From: Rhabdophis nuchalis
Taxonomy: Eukaryota; Chordata; Lepidosauria; Squamata; Natricidae
Length of the DNA stretch: 64,000 bases
Reading direction: 5' to 3'
Assembly (NCBI GenBank): GCA_039707465.1
Contig: CM077644.1
Location: 77,584,875-77,648,874, forward strand
Shown piece after piece: positions 31,990 to 42,962 of this stretch. Under the pieces are notes generated by a model. The model saw only the letters and a list, made by a program, of their open reading frames with translations. It did no database searches and was not told where the DNA came from. Numbering within the stretch: position 1 is the stretch's first letter; every line of letters begins with the position of its first letter. A program made the position numbers and the translations under genes.

Positions 31990-32945
31990 TCCAGATCCTG
32001 GATAACTTGGCAGGAATAAACCCCCAGCTTGGAGACTCTGATCACAGATATTTCTGCTCAATACTAAGGCCAGTTCCTTCCATCTATCTCTGGATCCTGC
32101 TCAGATATGACTGAGAGATATTTGGTAGTAACTCAGAATCTTAAAGATGACCTTAAGATATTGTAAGCTTCCAGAATTTTTTTTGCTGGGATTGATGGAC
32201 AGTCGGTTAGAAAGGACCAATTGCAAATATCATTTTTATATTCCATTACTGCTGTGAGACTCTTCTAGGTGCAAAAACAGAAAGACTCTGAAATAGTCAC
32301 CATGGAAGAATGATAGGTGAAGATGACAAAACTACCAGAGATAGCAAAATTAGCTTGTTATTTTAACAACAACTACATTTATCAGTAACCGGAAACCCCT
32401 TGTAGGTTTTTTGCTGGGGGAAAAAAAGAAAATAAAAGAAGAATGAATTTGTGATTTATGGATTTGAAGATTAGAAAGGGTAGCTTATATAAAGAAGGAA
32501 ATTATGATATAAATGTAGAGAGAGCGAGGGTAAAATATAAATGTTACCTATAACTGCTATCAAGAAGATTGGAAGCTGTTCTTTAAAATGTTTCTTTTTT
32601 TCTTTTCTATTTTTTCTACATTTCTTTTTCAGTTTCTTATTATTTCATTTTTCCTTCATTCAAAAATCCTAATGATTTTGATTGTTGAAAAATGACAATT
32701 TTCTTTTTAAAAAGGAAGCAATAGCATTACAGACACATTTCTGTAGTACATATCTAGGATGTATGAATAGTGGTACATACAAGTTGAGCATGTTCATACC
32801 ACGTGGATCCACCCGTTAATTAATATCTGAGCAAAAAGAAGGCAAAGATATGCAAGTGACTGAAGGAAAAATGTGTCACCTTATCTAATAAGGATCCCCA
32901 AATTTGTATAAATATGGTAATTCCCAAAGAGGAGTACTGCCATAC
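31990..32945. other. No recognisable feature
   Basis: AT-rich, no supported gene or repeat. Confidence 0.45.
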
Positions 32946-33573
32946 TTATTTATTTATTTATTTATTTTTCATATTTATAACCCGCTCCCATCTCACCACA
33001 AAGGGACTCGGGGCGGCGAACATAGAATTAAATCAATATATACAAAATACAGAGATATTAGGTACCTGTGTTATAACCATTTTAAATCCCCATTTACAAC
33101 TGGCAGTGTTGGGGTTACGCAAGGCCGGCTAGTTGGAAGAGGTGAGTCTTAAGACATTTGCGAAAGAGGCGGAGGTCAGGAATGGTGCGGATTTCAGGAG
33201 GTAGGTCGTTCCACAGGGTTGGTCCTGCCACAGAGAAGGCTCTCCCCCTGGGTGCCGTCAGTCGACATTGCCCGATCGACGGCACCCTGAGGAGACCCTC
33301 TCTGTGGGAGCGTGTCGGTCCCGGGGATGTATGGGGCATGAGGCGGTCTTGCATATAGCTAGGTCCCGAGCCATGGAGCGCTTTGAAGATGGTCGTTAGG
33401 ACCTTGAAGCGCACCCGAAAGACCACAGGAAGCCAGTGGAGCTCGCGTAGGACAGGTGCTATATGGGAGTGTTTGGGCGCTCCCGTAATTATCCGTGCGG
33501 CCGCATTCTGGACTAACTGTAGTCTTCGGGTGCACCTCAAGGGAAGCCCCATGTAGAGAGCATTGCAGTAGGG
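32946..33573 (-). mobile_element. L2-group LINE, 3' fragment with (ATTT)n tail
   Basis: The minus-strand frame 33576-33115 is open for 153 codons: YCNALYMGLPLRCTRRLQLV, WLPVVFRVRFKVLTTIFK, GRAFSVAGPTLWNDLPPEI, FQLAGLA. It ends in the LINE 3' UTR, a cgccccgagtccctttg terminus and an AAAT/TTTA tail. Confidence 0.92.
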
Positions 33574-33806
33574 CAATAGCTATTAAGCAGTTATTCTTAG
33601 ACTACATAGCTTTACTAGTACCATCCCTCCATGATAGGTGAAAAATGGGGATTTCTTGAAGCAATGGAAGCACCATGGGTCTTCCACCATTGCTAGGAAA
33701 ACTCAGTGCCATCTGCAACCTATAAAACCATTTCCCCCCCATCTTCCTCAGCCTTATTTATTAAAGCATTGAGCGTGAAGTTCCTTGTAGTCTCGTACAT
33801 CCAGGC

Positions 33807-34054
33807 CAGAGGTGGGTTCCTACTGGTTCGGCCTGGTTCAGCCAAACTGGTAGTAGTATGTGGCCTGAGTCGCTGGAACCGTCAGCGACCGAGGCCTGCC
33901 ACGCCCCTGAACCGGTTCCCTAGTCACTGTTGTCACCACTGCCATCTTGCTTTTGAGTTCTGCGCATGCACAGAACAATTTTAATTGAACTGCGAATGTG
34001 CATGTCCCCGTGCACAAGCGAACCGGCAGTAAAACCAACCAGAACACACCCCTG
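33807..34054. mobile_element. hAT-type MITE, 248 bp
   Basis: The ends cagaggtgggttcc and accagaacacacccctg are imperfect inverted termini. Flanking 8-mers atccaggc (33799-33806) and atccaggt (34055-34062) differ at one base. The interior has ggttcggcctggttcagcc and tgcgcatgcacagaac, also found in the outer element at 57850-58646. Confidence 0.85.
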
Positions 34055-34149
34055 ATCCAGGTTATGAAAAACATATATGATAGAAGACATTGGTTCACAA
34101 ATCCCACTTTGGAAAGCTAAATAAATAAATAAATAAACTTTATTACAGC

Positions 34150-34157
34150 GGGGGTCG

Positions 34158-34213
<56 letters not shown>

Positions 34214-34264
34214 TTAAATAAGGAACACTTCATGAATTTGCGTGTCATCCTTGCGCAGGGGCCA
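34150..34264 (-). pseudogene. U6 snRNA pseudogene with its halves in swapped order
   Basis: U6 is the pol III spliceosomal RNA that pairs with U2/U4. On the minus strand, 34264-34214 matches the U6 3' half from about nt 57 (tggcccctgcgcaaggatga, then cacgcaaattcatgaag). It is followed directly by 34213-34150, which matches the 5' half from nt 1 (gtgcttgcttcggcagcaca, acagagaagattagca) to about nt 66. So the order is 3' half then 5' half, with an overlap of about 10 nt. The 3' end is diverged (ccttattt), and there is no recognisable pol III promoter upstream. It is a retro-derived, non-functional copy. Origins could be a circular or tandem U6 template, or two independent fragments. Confidence 0.85.
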
Positions 34265-34364
34265 CAGGCCAGCAATAGGCAAGAATTATCACTGTTTACA
34301 ATAGTGTTAAAATATATTACTTAGAATAATAGTAAGTAATAATGTCCATAATATCTGAGCAAAA

Positions 34365-35044
34365 TCCCGTCTGGACTACTGTAACGCTCTCTACATGGTG
34401 CACCCGAAGACTACAGCTAGTTCAGAATGCAGCCGCGCGGGCAATATTGGGTACCTCCAGCTATTCCCATGTAACACCGCTCCTGCGCGAGCTGCACTGG
34501 CTGCCTGTGGTCTTTCGGGTGCGCTTCAAGGTACTGGTTACCATCTTCAAAGCGCTCCATGGCACGGGACTTAGTTATCTGCGGGATCGCATCCTACCCC
34601 ATACATCCCTTCGGCTGATTCGCTCCCACAGAGAGGGACTTCTCCAGGTGCCATCCACTAGGCAATGCCAGCGGGTGACGCCGAGGAAGGGCCTTCTCTG
34701 TGGTGGGCCCTACCCTCTGGAATGACCTACCCCCCGAACTTAGATCCATCACGGACCTCCGCTCCTTCCGCCAGCAATTAAAAACTTACCTTTTCCAACA
34801 GGCCGGCCTGGCCTAACCTACTGTACTTAGCCTTAGTTAGTAGAGAAATTTTTATATTGGGTTTTACGGTAATTTTAACAGGGAGATCTTAGCACAGGGT
34901 GTTAGTTTAATATAGTTTTAAATATTTATGTATTTATTGTGATATATTGTGTTTTTATATTTCCTGTGCACCGCCCCGAGTCCCTTCGGGGAGAGGGGGC
35001 GGTTAATAAGTCGAATTAAAGTAAAGTAAAGTAATAATAATAAA
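34365..35044 (+). mobile_element. L2-group LINE, 3' fragment
   Basis: Starts in tctggactactgtaacgctc (LDYCNALYM). A small deletion follows: ctctacatgg joins directly to tgcacccgaag, missing the codons for GLPLR. It continues through WLPVVFRVRFKVLVTIFK to the C-terminus with a frameshift near 34695, then the 3' UTR and the gtgcaccgccccgagtccc terminus. Confidence 0.9.
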
Positions 35045-35154
35045 ACACATGGTATTGTCATGGGAAAATCCAACCAAAAACACAAGACAGCAAAACAAGC
35101 CAATAATTCTTACTTTGAGATTCAGAGGTTTATTTCAGTAACAATTTGGAACAT

Positions 35155-35199
35155 AACGCCTTGAGTCCCTTTGGGGAGAGAGAGCGGGTTAGAAATAAA

Positions 35200-35284
<85 letters not shown>
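35155..35284 (+). mobile_element. L2-group LINE 3' terminus with (ATT)n tail
   Basis: Only about 45 bases of LINE (cgccttgagtccctttgggg ... gcgggttagaaataaa) precede an 80-base ATT trinucleotide array. It is an extreme 5' truncation. Confidence 0.8.
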
Positions 35285-36014
35285 ACAATGATTATAATAT
35301 ATAATATAATGTACATTAACAACCCATTGCAATGAGGTTCACTGACATAGCTGGTCCAGCAAGGACAGCTGTAAGCCATTGACCCTGAACTCATTTCAAG
35401 ACATATTTTTATACTCTTCTCCTGGTTTACCTGATGCATCAAAACTTACTTTTTTTTGTTTGTTATTGCTATGCTCTGTTTTTGGCATTGCAGTGACGTT
35501 ATGATTTCTGGAATGTGTGTATAATTTCTATTGGAAGTTTTAACAATAGTAATCGCACTAACACAAACTACAGTAGAATGAGAAGGAAGGAAGAAAAAAA
35601 AAGGAGAACTAAAAGAAAAAGCTGAAAGTGCAAAAAAGAAAAGCAGAAGGAAAGATATTAAAAAATGGCTTCTGATCTTCATGGCAATTATAAGTACATT
35701 TGTAATTTAACCTCCCTCTCTAAAGTTACATCTTGATTCTCTTCTTTCTATCCTCTCTCCTGCTAAATCATTGAAATCATAAATCACAAATACATTTTTA
35801 TGTTTATTTTTGTTGTTTCAATCACACTATGGATGTTTTAATATGCATGCATACATACACCTGTAAACTATTAAGAATTGTGAAGGTGTGATGGGATGAT
35901 CAACCAACCAACCCAACCAACCAGCCCTGAATTAGCAGCCCAAATCTCTCTCTCTCTGTCCCTCCCCCTTTCTCTATACTCCATTTATAATACACACACA
36001 CACACACACACACA
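35285..36014. other. No recognisable feature; ends in a (CA)n run
   Basis: Unique-looking AT-rich sequence. A CA dinucleotide run lies at about 35991-36014. Confidence 0.45.
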
Positions 36015-36252
36015 CTGTTTTCCCGAAAATAAAGACCTCCCCGGATAAAAGCCCAATTGGGCTTTTGAGTGCATGTGCTAAAATAAGCCCTCCTCCAAAA
36101 ACAAGTCTTCCCCGAAAATATTGCAACACAGCAGCAACCATGAGGTGACCACGCTTGCCACCTCCTGCACCTTAAAAATAATAAGACCTCCCTGAAAATC
36201 AGGCCAAGTCCATATTCCGGGGTTCAAAAGAAAATAAGACCCTGTCTTATTA
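36015..36252. mobile_element. MITE with ctgttttcccgaaaataa-type termini
   Basis: The left end ctgttttcccgaaaataaag and the right end gaaaataagaccctgtctta are related to each other as imperfect inverted termini, and the interior repeats ataagcc/ataagacc motifs. I recall such elements as common in reptile genomes. Superfamily and target duplication are not established here. Confidence 0.55.
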
Positions 36253-36324
36253 TATATATGTATGTTTGTATGTATGTATATATGTATGTACGTGTGTGTG
36301 TGTGTGTTTGTGTGTGTGTGTATA

Positions 36325-36690
36325 ATTGTTCCACAACAGCCTGTTAGGGCCTCAATTAAGGGAGGAGACATACTGTTTCCTTTTCTGCCTTTCGGCTCAT
36401 CACCAGAGACCATCTAGACAGAAAGCCATGAGTTCCGTTGTGTTAATTTTTTAATATATGTGTTAGTTTTATGAGCTGATCAATAAATCAATCAGAGAGA
36501 CTAGTATAGATCTATTTTGAGCTTTTTAGCTCTCATCAGCTAGCCATATCCTTACTGGGATGGCCCGGTTCGAATCCCAGTAAGGGTATGGCTAGCTGAT
36601 GAGAGCTAAAAAGCTCAAAATAGATCTATACTAGTCTCTCTGATTGATTTATTTATTGATCAGCTCATAAAACTAACACACACACACACA
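36325..36690. repeat. Foldback dispersed repeat, copy 2, with a 14-nt loop containing a box-B-like site
   Basis: Arms 36460-36560 and 36575-36680 are near-perfect inverted copies (one substitution and one 4-base indel seen). The loop, tggcccggttcgaa, together with the first arm bases gives ggttcgaatccc, a good tRNA box B. The left segment 36325-36441 is the reverse complement of 12380-12489. A tRNA-derived SINE that has folded back on itself is the simplest reading. No box A is visible. Confidence 0.85.
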
Positions 36691-38726
36691 CACATATATT
36701 CATTATATGTGTATATATGTATATATTATATGTATTATATATATATTCATTCTGTTGGGATAATATATGCTAAAACTATATATATATATATAGTTTTAGC
36801 ATATATTATCCCAACTGAATATTTAACTCATTCTGACTTGTAAAAGATTGGTTCCGCATCTACCCAAGTTTTTTTTACTTGGATTCTTCCTCTGTAAACT
36901 ATAATCTGGGTTGAGTTTAAAGATAAAGTGCATACTTTTTTTTTAATGGAGGTTTTACATCTCAAATTCTTTACGTCATCAAATCTTGTCCTGAATTGAG
37001 GATTTGCAAGTTCCAATTCCTTGCACCTGAATATCTACAGATAAAGAGCGAAAAATAAAAAAATAAAAAATCTCAGAACCCTGGTGCAAGACAGTCCATT
37101 GGAAATATGTAGGATCTGGTTTGCCAGAATAGATCTTCTAGCAAAATGTAAACAGTTAAACAAATGGAAAAAAAGATATTTGTCTGTCAGCTTCACCCTG
37201 CTCTCCTAATCCTGGTGTCATCTGGAAGCTGTTTGCTTTTCCAAATCAGTCTGAGCATCTCAATCAAAATCCCACAGAACCAAATATTAACTTCTTCTAG
37301 CCACTGCCCAGGCTTAACAGAGCTCCTGCCCTATCCAAAAATTTCCACAGAGGAAAAAACATAGCAGCGGTTAGAGAAATGCTATCGGGCTTGATTAAAT
37401 ATGGATGTCATGGAAAGGAGGTAAAAGAGAAACTGGAGATGCTTAGAAGCGGCTCTGCATCTCAGCCCTCCCCTCCCTCTCCTCCCCTCCCTAATTGAAA
37501 ACAGTTTGGCTGGTCAGAAGGAAAACAATCACCTGTTTGTTGTTCCTTTGCATGTGCCAATTTTTCCAAATTAGGGGAGGCTGCTGTGGCTCTGTTGGTG
37601 TCTTTGCAGGATAAGGGCTGGGGAGTCGTAAAAAGCTTAGCTGGAAATCCCAGGTTGTTTTTTTTTTTAATTTTTACATATTTTTTTTGAGTAGAGAATG
37701 AAGAGTGGGGTTGTTGGGGATTTTCCCTTCCATTCCTCTGCACTGACATTGCAGAGAAACGTATGCATTTTGAAGGCTGCTGATGTGGAAGTCCTTCTGC
37801 TGGGCCTTTTGTTTCCTTTTTTCGTGGCAATTCCCTGCCCTTTGGCACGGATGCACTTGGAGCGAAATGAACGTCAAGATTCCCATGGAAGATGGCCTCG
37901 ATGAAATTCCCTCTGCATCCTCCTCCTGGGGATAATTGGGATGTGACGTCATATGAATTGATTCTTCTCCTGAATGGTTGGGAGGGGGGGGGGAGATTGA
38001 CAGGGAGGGAAGAGAGAGAGAGAGAGAGAGAGAGAAGCTCGTGAGCCAACACATAAAACATGAAACCACATTAACAGCTCCTCTGCGTTAAGGAAACCTG
38101 ACATCTTGACTTTCCCAAGCCTGATTATTGCATCGCAGCCTATAATTCTCAGCCTGGTTTTTTGCTACCTGGTTTTTAAAAAAAAAAATTCCATTGATAT
38201 CTCTTTCCCCTCCCCCTTTCCCCCACCATTCCTGGCAGGATCTGTTGACCCAACGTGCTGCTCCAGAAGCCGGTACAAGATGATAGAGATGGGAAACGCA
38301 TCACGACAGAGAGATCGAACAGGGGCTGGGCATGCATGTTGAAAGCGAGGGAGGCAAAGAGGGGGAAAAATTGGTTCCTGTGTTCTCCAGGGGTATTGTG
38401 TCAGGAGATGCAAGCAAGGGACCATGTGACGAGTGAGAAAGCTGGAGGGATTGGTTGAGATGCTAAGCAGCAAGTGTGTGAGCTAAGCTGGCTCCCTCCA
38501 CCACCACCCCTCCCTCCCTTTCTCTCCTCTCTGCTCTCTCTCTCTCTCTCTCTCTGTCTCTCTTACCCGTTCTCGCACTCTCTCTCCCTCAGCATCTTTC
38601 TGGGATTCTGTAGGTGATACAGTCACAGCAGCATCCATGGCCTGCCTTTTGCCTTAGCCCACTCTCCTTCTGTTTTGATTCCCCACATTTCTTCTCCTTT
38701 CCCCCTCCCTCCTTTCCTCCCTCCCT

Positions 38727-38765
<39 letters not shown>

Positions 38766-38864
38766 TCTGACAGCTTTCCCAGCGATGCATCTGAAATCCC
38801 GGCACTGAGAGTTTACATGAAGCATCTGCTCAACTGGGGTCATAATTTCCCGTATTTTTTTCAG
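36691..38864. other. Mostly unique sequence with simple repeats
   Basis: It holds TG/TA runs (36700-36800), a GA run at about 38007-38035 and CT runs at 38534-38560 and 38733-38762. A 199-codon minus-strand frame at 37462-38061 has no recognisable domain and includes low-complexity Ser-Leu sequence, so I do not call it a gene. No interspersed repeat is evident from about 36830 to 38860, which is unusual in this window. Confidence 0.4.
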
Positions 38865-38909
38865 CCTCTGTGAAAACTGAGGAATGCAATTCTGCCACCA
38901 TGATGGAAG
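38865..38909 (+). other. Candidate 45-bp exon with a Kozak ATG
   Basis: A pyrimidine-rich acceptor (gtatttttttcag) precedes cctctgtgaaaactgaggaa and ends at a gtaggt donor (38910-38915). Within it gccaccATGATGG is an excellent initiation context, giving MME before the splice. Read without the start, the frame is open as SVKTEECNSATMME. It lies at the edge of a repeat-poor stretch, which fits the 5' end of a gene. I could not identify the product or a second exon, and chance remains likely. Confidence 0.28.
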
Positions 38910-39169
38910 GTAGGTGCTCCTTTGGCTGCTTCTGGCTCGGTGTTTCTGCTGCTGTTTCTGAGGGCAGCCTTTGCAGGGCAGATCGTGAGGATGCTGGAGG
39001 TTCTGTCATCTAGTCTCAGTTATTGAGGATCGATTAAAAAGAAAAAACAAGAAAAGCCCAGCTTTGGATTATGACGATAGTTGTCTTTCCGGATACCCTT
39101 TGCAGTGATCAAATGGTCAGTTCTTTTGGTGCATCTGAGGAGCCGTAATACTATTATTATTACTATTAC

Positions 39170-39253
<84 letters not shown>

Positions 39254-41209
39254 TGCATATTTTTATTCCCGGGATGGAAAAATAAAATCCAGCTGTCTGT
39301 GGCCTGTAGAAATAATCTCAGCCCAAGGAAAGAGAGAAGTAGTTGCCTAAAAAGATAGAGATGTTTTTGCTTTGGTCCAATCGCTTCCCCCCACTCTCCC
39401 CCCTGTCAAAATTGATGCTTGAGAGAATATTGTCACTTTAAAAAATAGGGGGAGAGAGGAGATAGAATGTCAAGTACCATTCTGAGCAGGTGTTCTGCAA
39501 TCTTTTCAGAGGAAAGGTTTTATTTTAAGTAATGGAATTCTTTTTAAAAAATGTATCCTTATTTCAAGGCATGCCCTTCAAATAATTGGTGGAAATCAGT
39601 TAAAGGAAGAGCCTTTGGATATTTGCTTGTATAAGGTTTGTTGTTCTGAAGCCTCAAGGTTGCAATCGTTGCTTGCATGTGCAGCCGTTGTAGCCATAGG
39701 TTATATAGTGGTGCTTATAGACAGAAGTACAAGAAATTAAAGCAGCCTCCTTGGGCCTGCAGTACAGAATAGGGTGAGCCGGTTGGGCCTTCAGGCTTTG
39801 AAACCACCCAACTGGGCTATGATCTGCTGCAGGCCCACCACATAGCCACCATGTAACCTAGGCATTTGCTAGGTCAAGATGATGGGTGGAAGCAGGACGG
39901 GAAGTAGGTTGCGTTACAGCTAGCCAGGGCAGTTTCACTAGGAACAACAGCAGGTGGCAGCAAAGAAATAAGAGACATCCTTAACTCTCTGCTGTCATCT
40001 AGTGGTGGTTCGGGATTTTTCACCTAGTTGTCGGGATTTTTTTTTTTCAGATTTAGTAATTGCTTAGGGGCAAAACAGCTTCCACTCCAAAGAGGGTTTG
40101 TAGGGCCAGTGCTGCCTGTCTTGTGGGCAACTGGGGGACACCAGCCCAGGAAGCAGACCAAAACATCTCACTATTTTAAGTGGCAACTAATCTGGGGGTG
40201 ACAGACTTGCCCACCAATTTACTAGAGTGAAATGGGTAAGAGTTCACATTAAACATTGAAGTACATTCATTTAAACATGTACTAGAATGTAAGGCCGTCT
40301 GATTGGTTTCTGGAATGGAATTTAATGAAGATGAGTACGTTTTGATTTCATATGTTCTAAGCACCTCAAGGCCAGGCCAAAGAAAACATGTTATGGGGTT
40401 ATGATTAAAAAAATATATGAAATGTAGATGGTGTATAGATCACAATGACAGATGGAGTGATGAGGTTTAAGAATACTAAGCACATAACTAGAGCACTTAG
40501 TACGTAAATACAGTACTAAGTCTCTATTTCTTTTGGCCTCCATGATGCAGAGATAGTTTTGGCAAAAAATGACTGACACTTGCAAAGACCTCCAACCTGA
40601 AAATTGCACCTATGATGCATATTCATTCCAGATTTGTCATTTGAACATTGCCACCCCACTTCAAACCCTGTTTCAACATCTGCCTGAATGTTGCTTCCTT
40701 TAATCTAATCATGAAAATGCTACCTACAGCCTATTCTTGACCATGCCAAATCTTTTCACTGATCTTAATGAGATTAGATTACTGTTTGCCATTTTATGAA
40801 CTCAGGAATTTCCAACAATGGAAATTGCCTATTTAAGGATTAAAATTCCTGAAATTGATTGGTCTTTTCTATTATAGGATATAGAGTCTGGGATTGAATG
40901 ATTTGAACACATTTACATTCATTTCTTTTAATGAAGTATCTCTCTCTGTGTGTTTTAAATGTCTTACCTAACTTGCAAGATGAGAATAGATAATTGAAGC
41001 CGTTATGGTGTTTTTTCCCCAGGAGGGATGAACAGAAGGAACTATTGGTATTTTCATATGTTTTATTAATAATTTGGCTTTCATTTTTCCTTTACCAATT
41101 TCTTTTTTCATAACAGACATGAGTACCGTATGTAATGTTAGGATTAATTACCGTTGTGCTTAATTTAAAATATGTGAAATAACTAGACACAAATGATTTT
41201 TGTGGTATA
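38910..41209. other. Unique sequence with one microsatellite
   Basis: Apart from the ATT array listed separately, no repeat or gene is recognised. Confidence 0.4.
39149..39251. repeat. (ATT)n microsatellite
   Basis: About 100 bases of ATT trinucleotide with early ACT interruptions. No LINE terminus adjoins it, unlike the arrays at 8764 and 35201. Confidence 0.95.
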
Positions 41210-41419
41210 TACAGTACATTCAGAAAGTATTCAGACCCTCTTCACTTTTGTCAATTTTGTTATACTGCAGGTATTTTTCTCATTCATCTACACTTAGTAT
41301 CCCACAAAGTAAAACCAGAATTTTAGAAATGGCTGTAAATTTATTAAAAATAAAAAACTGAAATAGCATATTGGCATAAGCATTAAGACCTTTCACTCAT
41401 TATTTTGTTGAAGCACCTT

Positions 41420-42571
41420 TAGCAGCAATTAGAGCCTCGAGTCTTTTTTGGTATGACTAAACAAGCTTTTCACACCTGGATTGAGGAATTTGCTGTCATT
41501 GTTTCTTGCAAATTGTCTCAAGATCAGTCAGGTTGGATGGCGACCATCAGTGGACAATCATTTTCAGGTCTCTATAGAGGTGTTCAATAGGGTTCAAGTC
41601 AGGGCTCTGGCTGGGCCACTCTAGGACATTCACAGAGTTGTCCCTAAGCCACTCCTGTGTTGTCTTGGCTGTGTGCTTAGGATTGTTAGCATGTTGGAAA
41701 GTGTACCTTTGGCGCAGTCTGAAGTCCTGAGCACTGTGGAATAGGTTCTCATTAAGGATATTCCTGTACTTTCAGTGGTGGGATTCAAATAACTTAACAA
41801 CCGGTTCTCTGCCCTAATGATTTTTTCCAACAACCAGTTCATCAAACTGCTCAGAAAGTTTACAACCAATTCTTCCAAAGTGGTGAGAACTGGCTGAATC
41901 TCACCACTGACTTTTCTCCATTCAGCTTCCCTTCAACCCTGATCGGTCTCCCAGTCCCTGCTGCTGAAAAACAGCTCCACAGCATGATGCTGCCACTGCC
42001 ATGCTTCACTATTGGGATATTGGGCAGGTGATGAGCAGCGCCTGGTTTCCTCCAGACACAATGTTTAGAATTGAGGCCAAACAGTTCAATCTTGGTTTTA
42101 TCAGACAAGAGAATCTTGTTCCTCACTGTCTTAGAGTCCTTCGTGCTTTTTTTTTTTTTTTTTGCAAAGTCCAAGCGTTCTTTTATGTGTTTTGCACTGA
42201 AGAGAGGCTTCCATCCAACATTCTGCCATAAATCTCAGATTAGTGGAGGGTTTCAGTGATGGTTGTCCTTCTGGAGTTCTCTCCGATTTCCACACAGGAT
42301 CTCTAGAGCTCTGTCAGGGTGACCATTAGGTTCTTGGTCACTTCCCTTATTAAGGATGTTATCCCTCCCCCCTGCAATTTCTCAGTTTGACTGGGAAACA
42401 AGCTCTTGAAAGAATCTTGGTTGTGCCAAACGTCTTCCATTTGAGAATCATGGAGGCCACTATGCTCTTAGGAACCTTCACTGCAGCAGAAATTTTATTG
42501 TAGCCTTTCCCAGATCTCTGCCTTGCAATAATCCTGTCTCTGAGTTCTGTAGGCAGTTTCTTTGACCTCAT
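41420..42571 (-). pseudogene. Tc1-like transposase, broken
   Basis: The family excises and reinserts the element at TA sites using an N-terminal paired-type helix-turn-helix and a DD34E catalytic core. On the minus strand the frame starts near 42571 with MRSKKLPTELRDRI, then KGYNKISAAVKVPKS (HTH). After frameshifts the core appears as LLSDKTKIELFGLNS (first Asp kept), then SGSIMLWSCFSAAGTG. Then comes RYTFQHANNPKHTAK, where the family has the second catalytic Asp and this copy has Ala/Asn. It ends in SQSPDLNPIEHL, with the final Glu kept. A hAT MITE (41773-41909) splits the core. Stops, frameshifts and the lost Asp show that it is inactive. Confidence 0.9.
41773..41909. mobile_element. hAT-type MITE inside the Tc1 element, 137 bp
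   Basis: The ends cagtggtgggattcaa and tgaatctcaccactg are inverted with one mismatch. The interior (aacaaccggttctctgccc) is shared in style with the other ggttct-containing MITEs. The flanking octamers are not identical (tgtacttt and acttttct), so the duplication has decayed or the boundaries are off by a base or two. Confidence 0.8.
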
Positions 42572-42962
42572 GGCTTTTGCTCTGCTACAGTATGCATTGT
42601 CAGCTGTGAGGCCTGCTAAAGAGAGGTGTGTCGCTTTCCAAATCATGTCCAATCAATTTAACTTACCACAGGTGGATTCCAAGGTATAAAAACATGTCAG
42701 CAACTATCAAGAGACATGGGAGACACCTGAGCTACATTCCAAGTGTTGTTACAAAGGGTCTGAATAATGCCAATGTGATATTTTAGTTTTTTCATTTTAA
42801 TAAATTTACAGACATTTCTAAAATCCTGTTTTCATTTTGTCATTATGGAGTACTGAGTGTAGATTAATGGGGGAAAAATGAATGCAAACAACTGTAGAAT
42901 CAGGCTGCAGCATAATATGGACAAATGTGAAGCGAGTCTGAATACTTTTTGAGTGCACTGTA

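Larger units (their letters stand above)
41212..42960 (-). mobile_element. Tc1/mariner-type transposon, inactive
   Basis: The ends cagtacattcagaaagtatt and its inverse (aatactttttgagtgcactg) are terminal inverted repeats flanked by TA on both sides (41210-41211 and 42961-42962). The length is 1749 bp, or about 1.6 kb without the inserted MITE, typical of Tc1-like elements. The transposase lies on the minus strand. The terminal repeats extend about 60 bases with many mismatches, so the copy is old. Confidence 0.93.

Noticed and set aside
34119..34136. AAAT run as the poly-A tail of the U6 copy
   Set aside because: It lies on the wrong side and strand for a tail on the U6 3' half; it is more like an unrelated or LINE-type microsatellite.
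37462..38061. 199-codon minus-strand frame in unique sequence
   Set aside because: Low-complexity Leu-Ser start, no recognisable domain and no splice or promoter evidence; a second long frame overlaps it.
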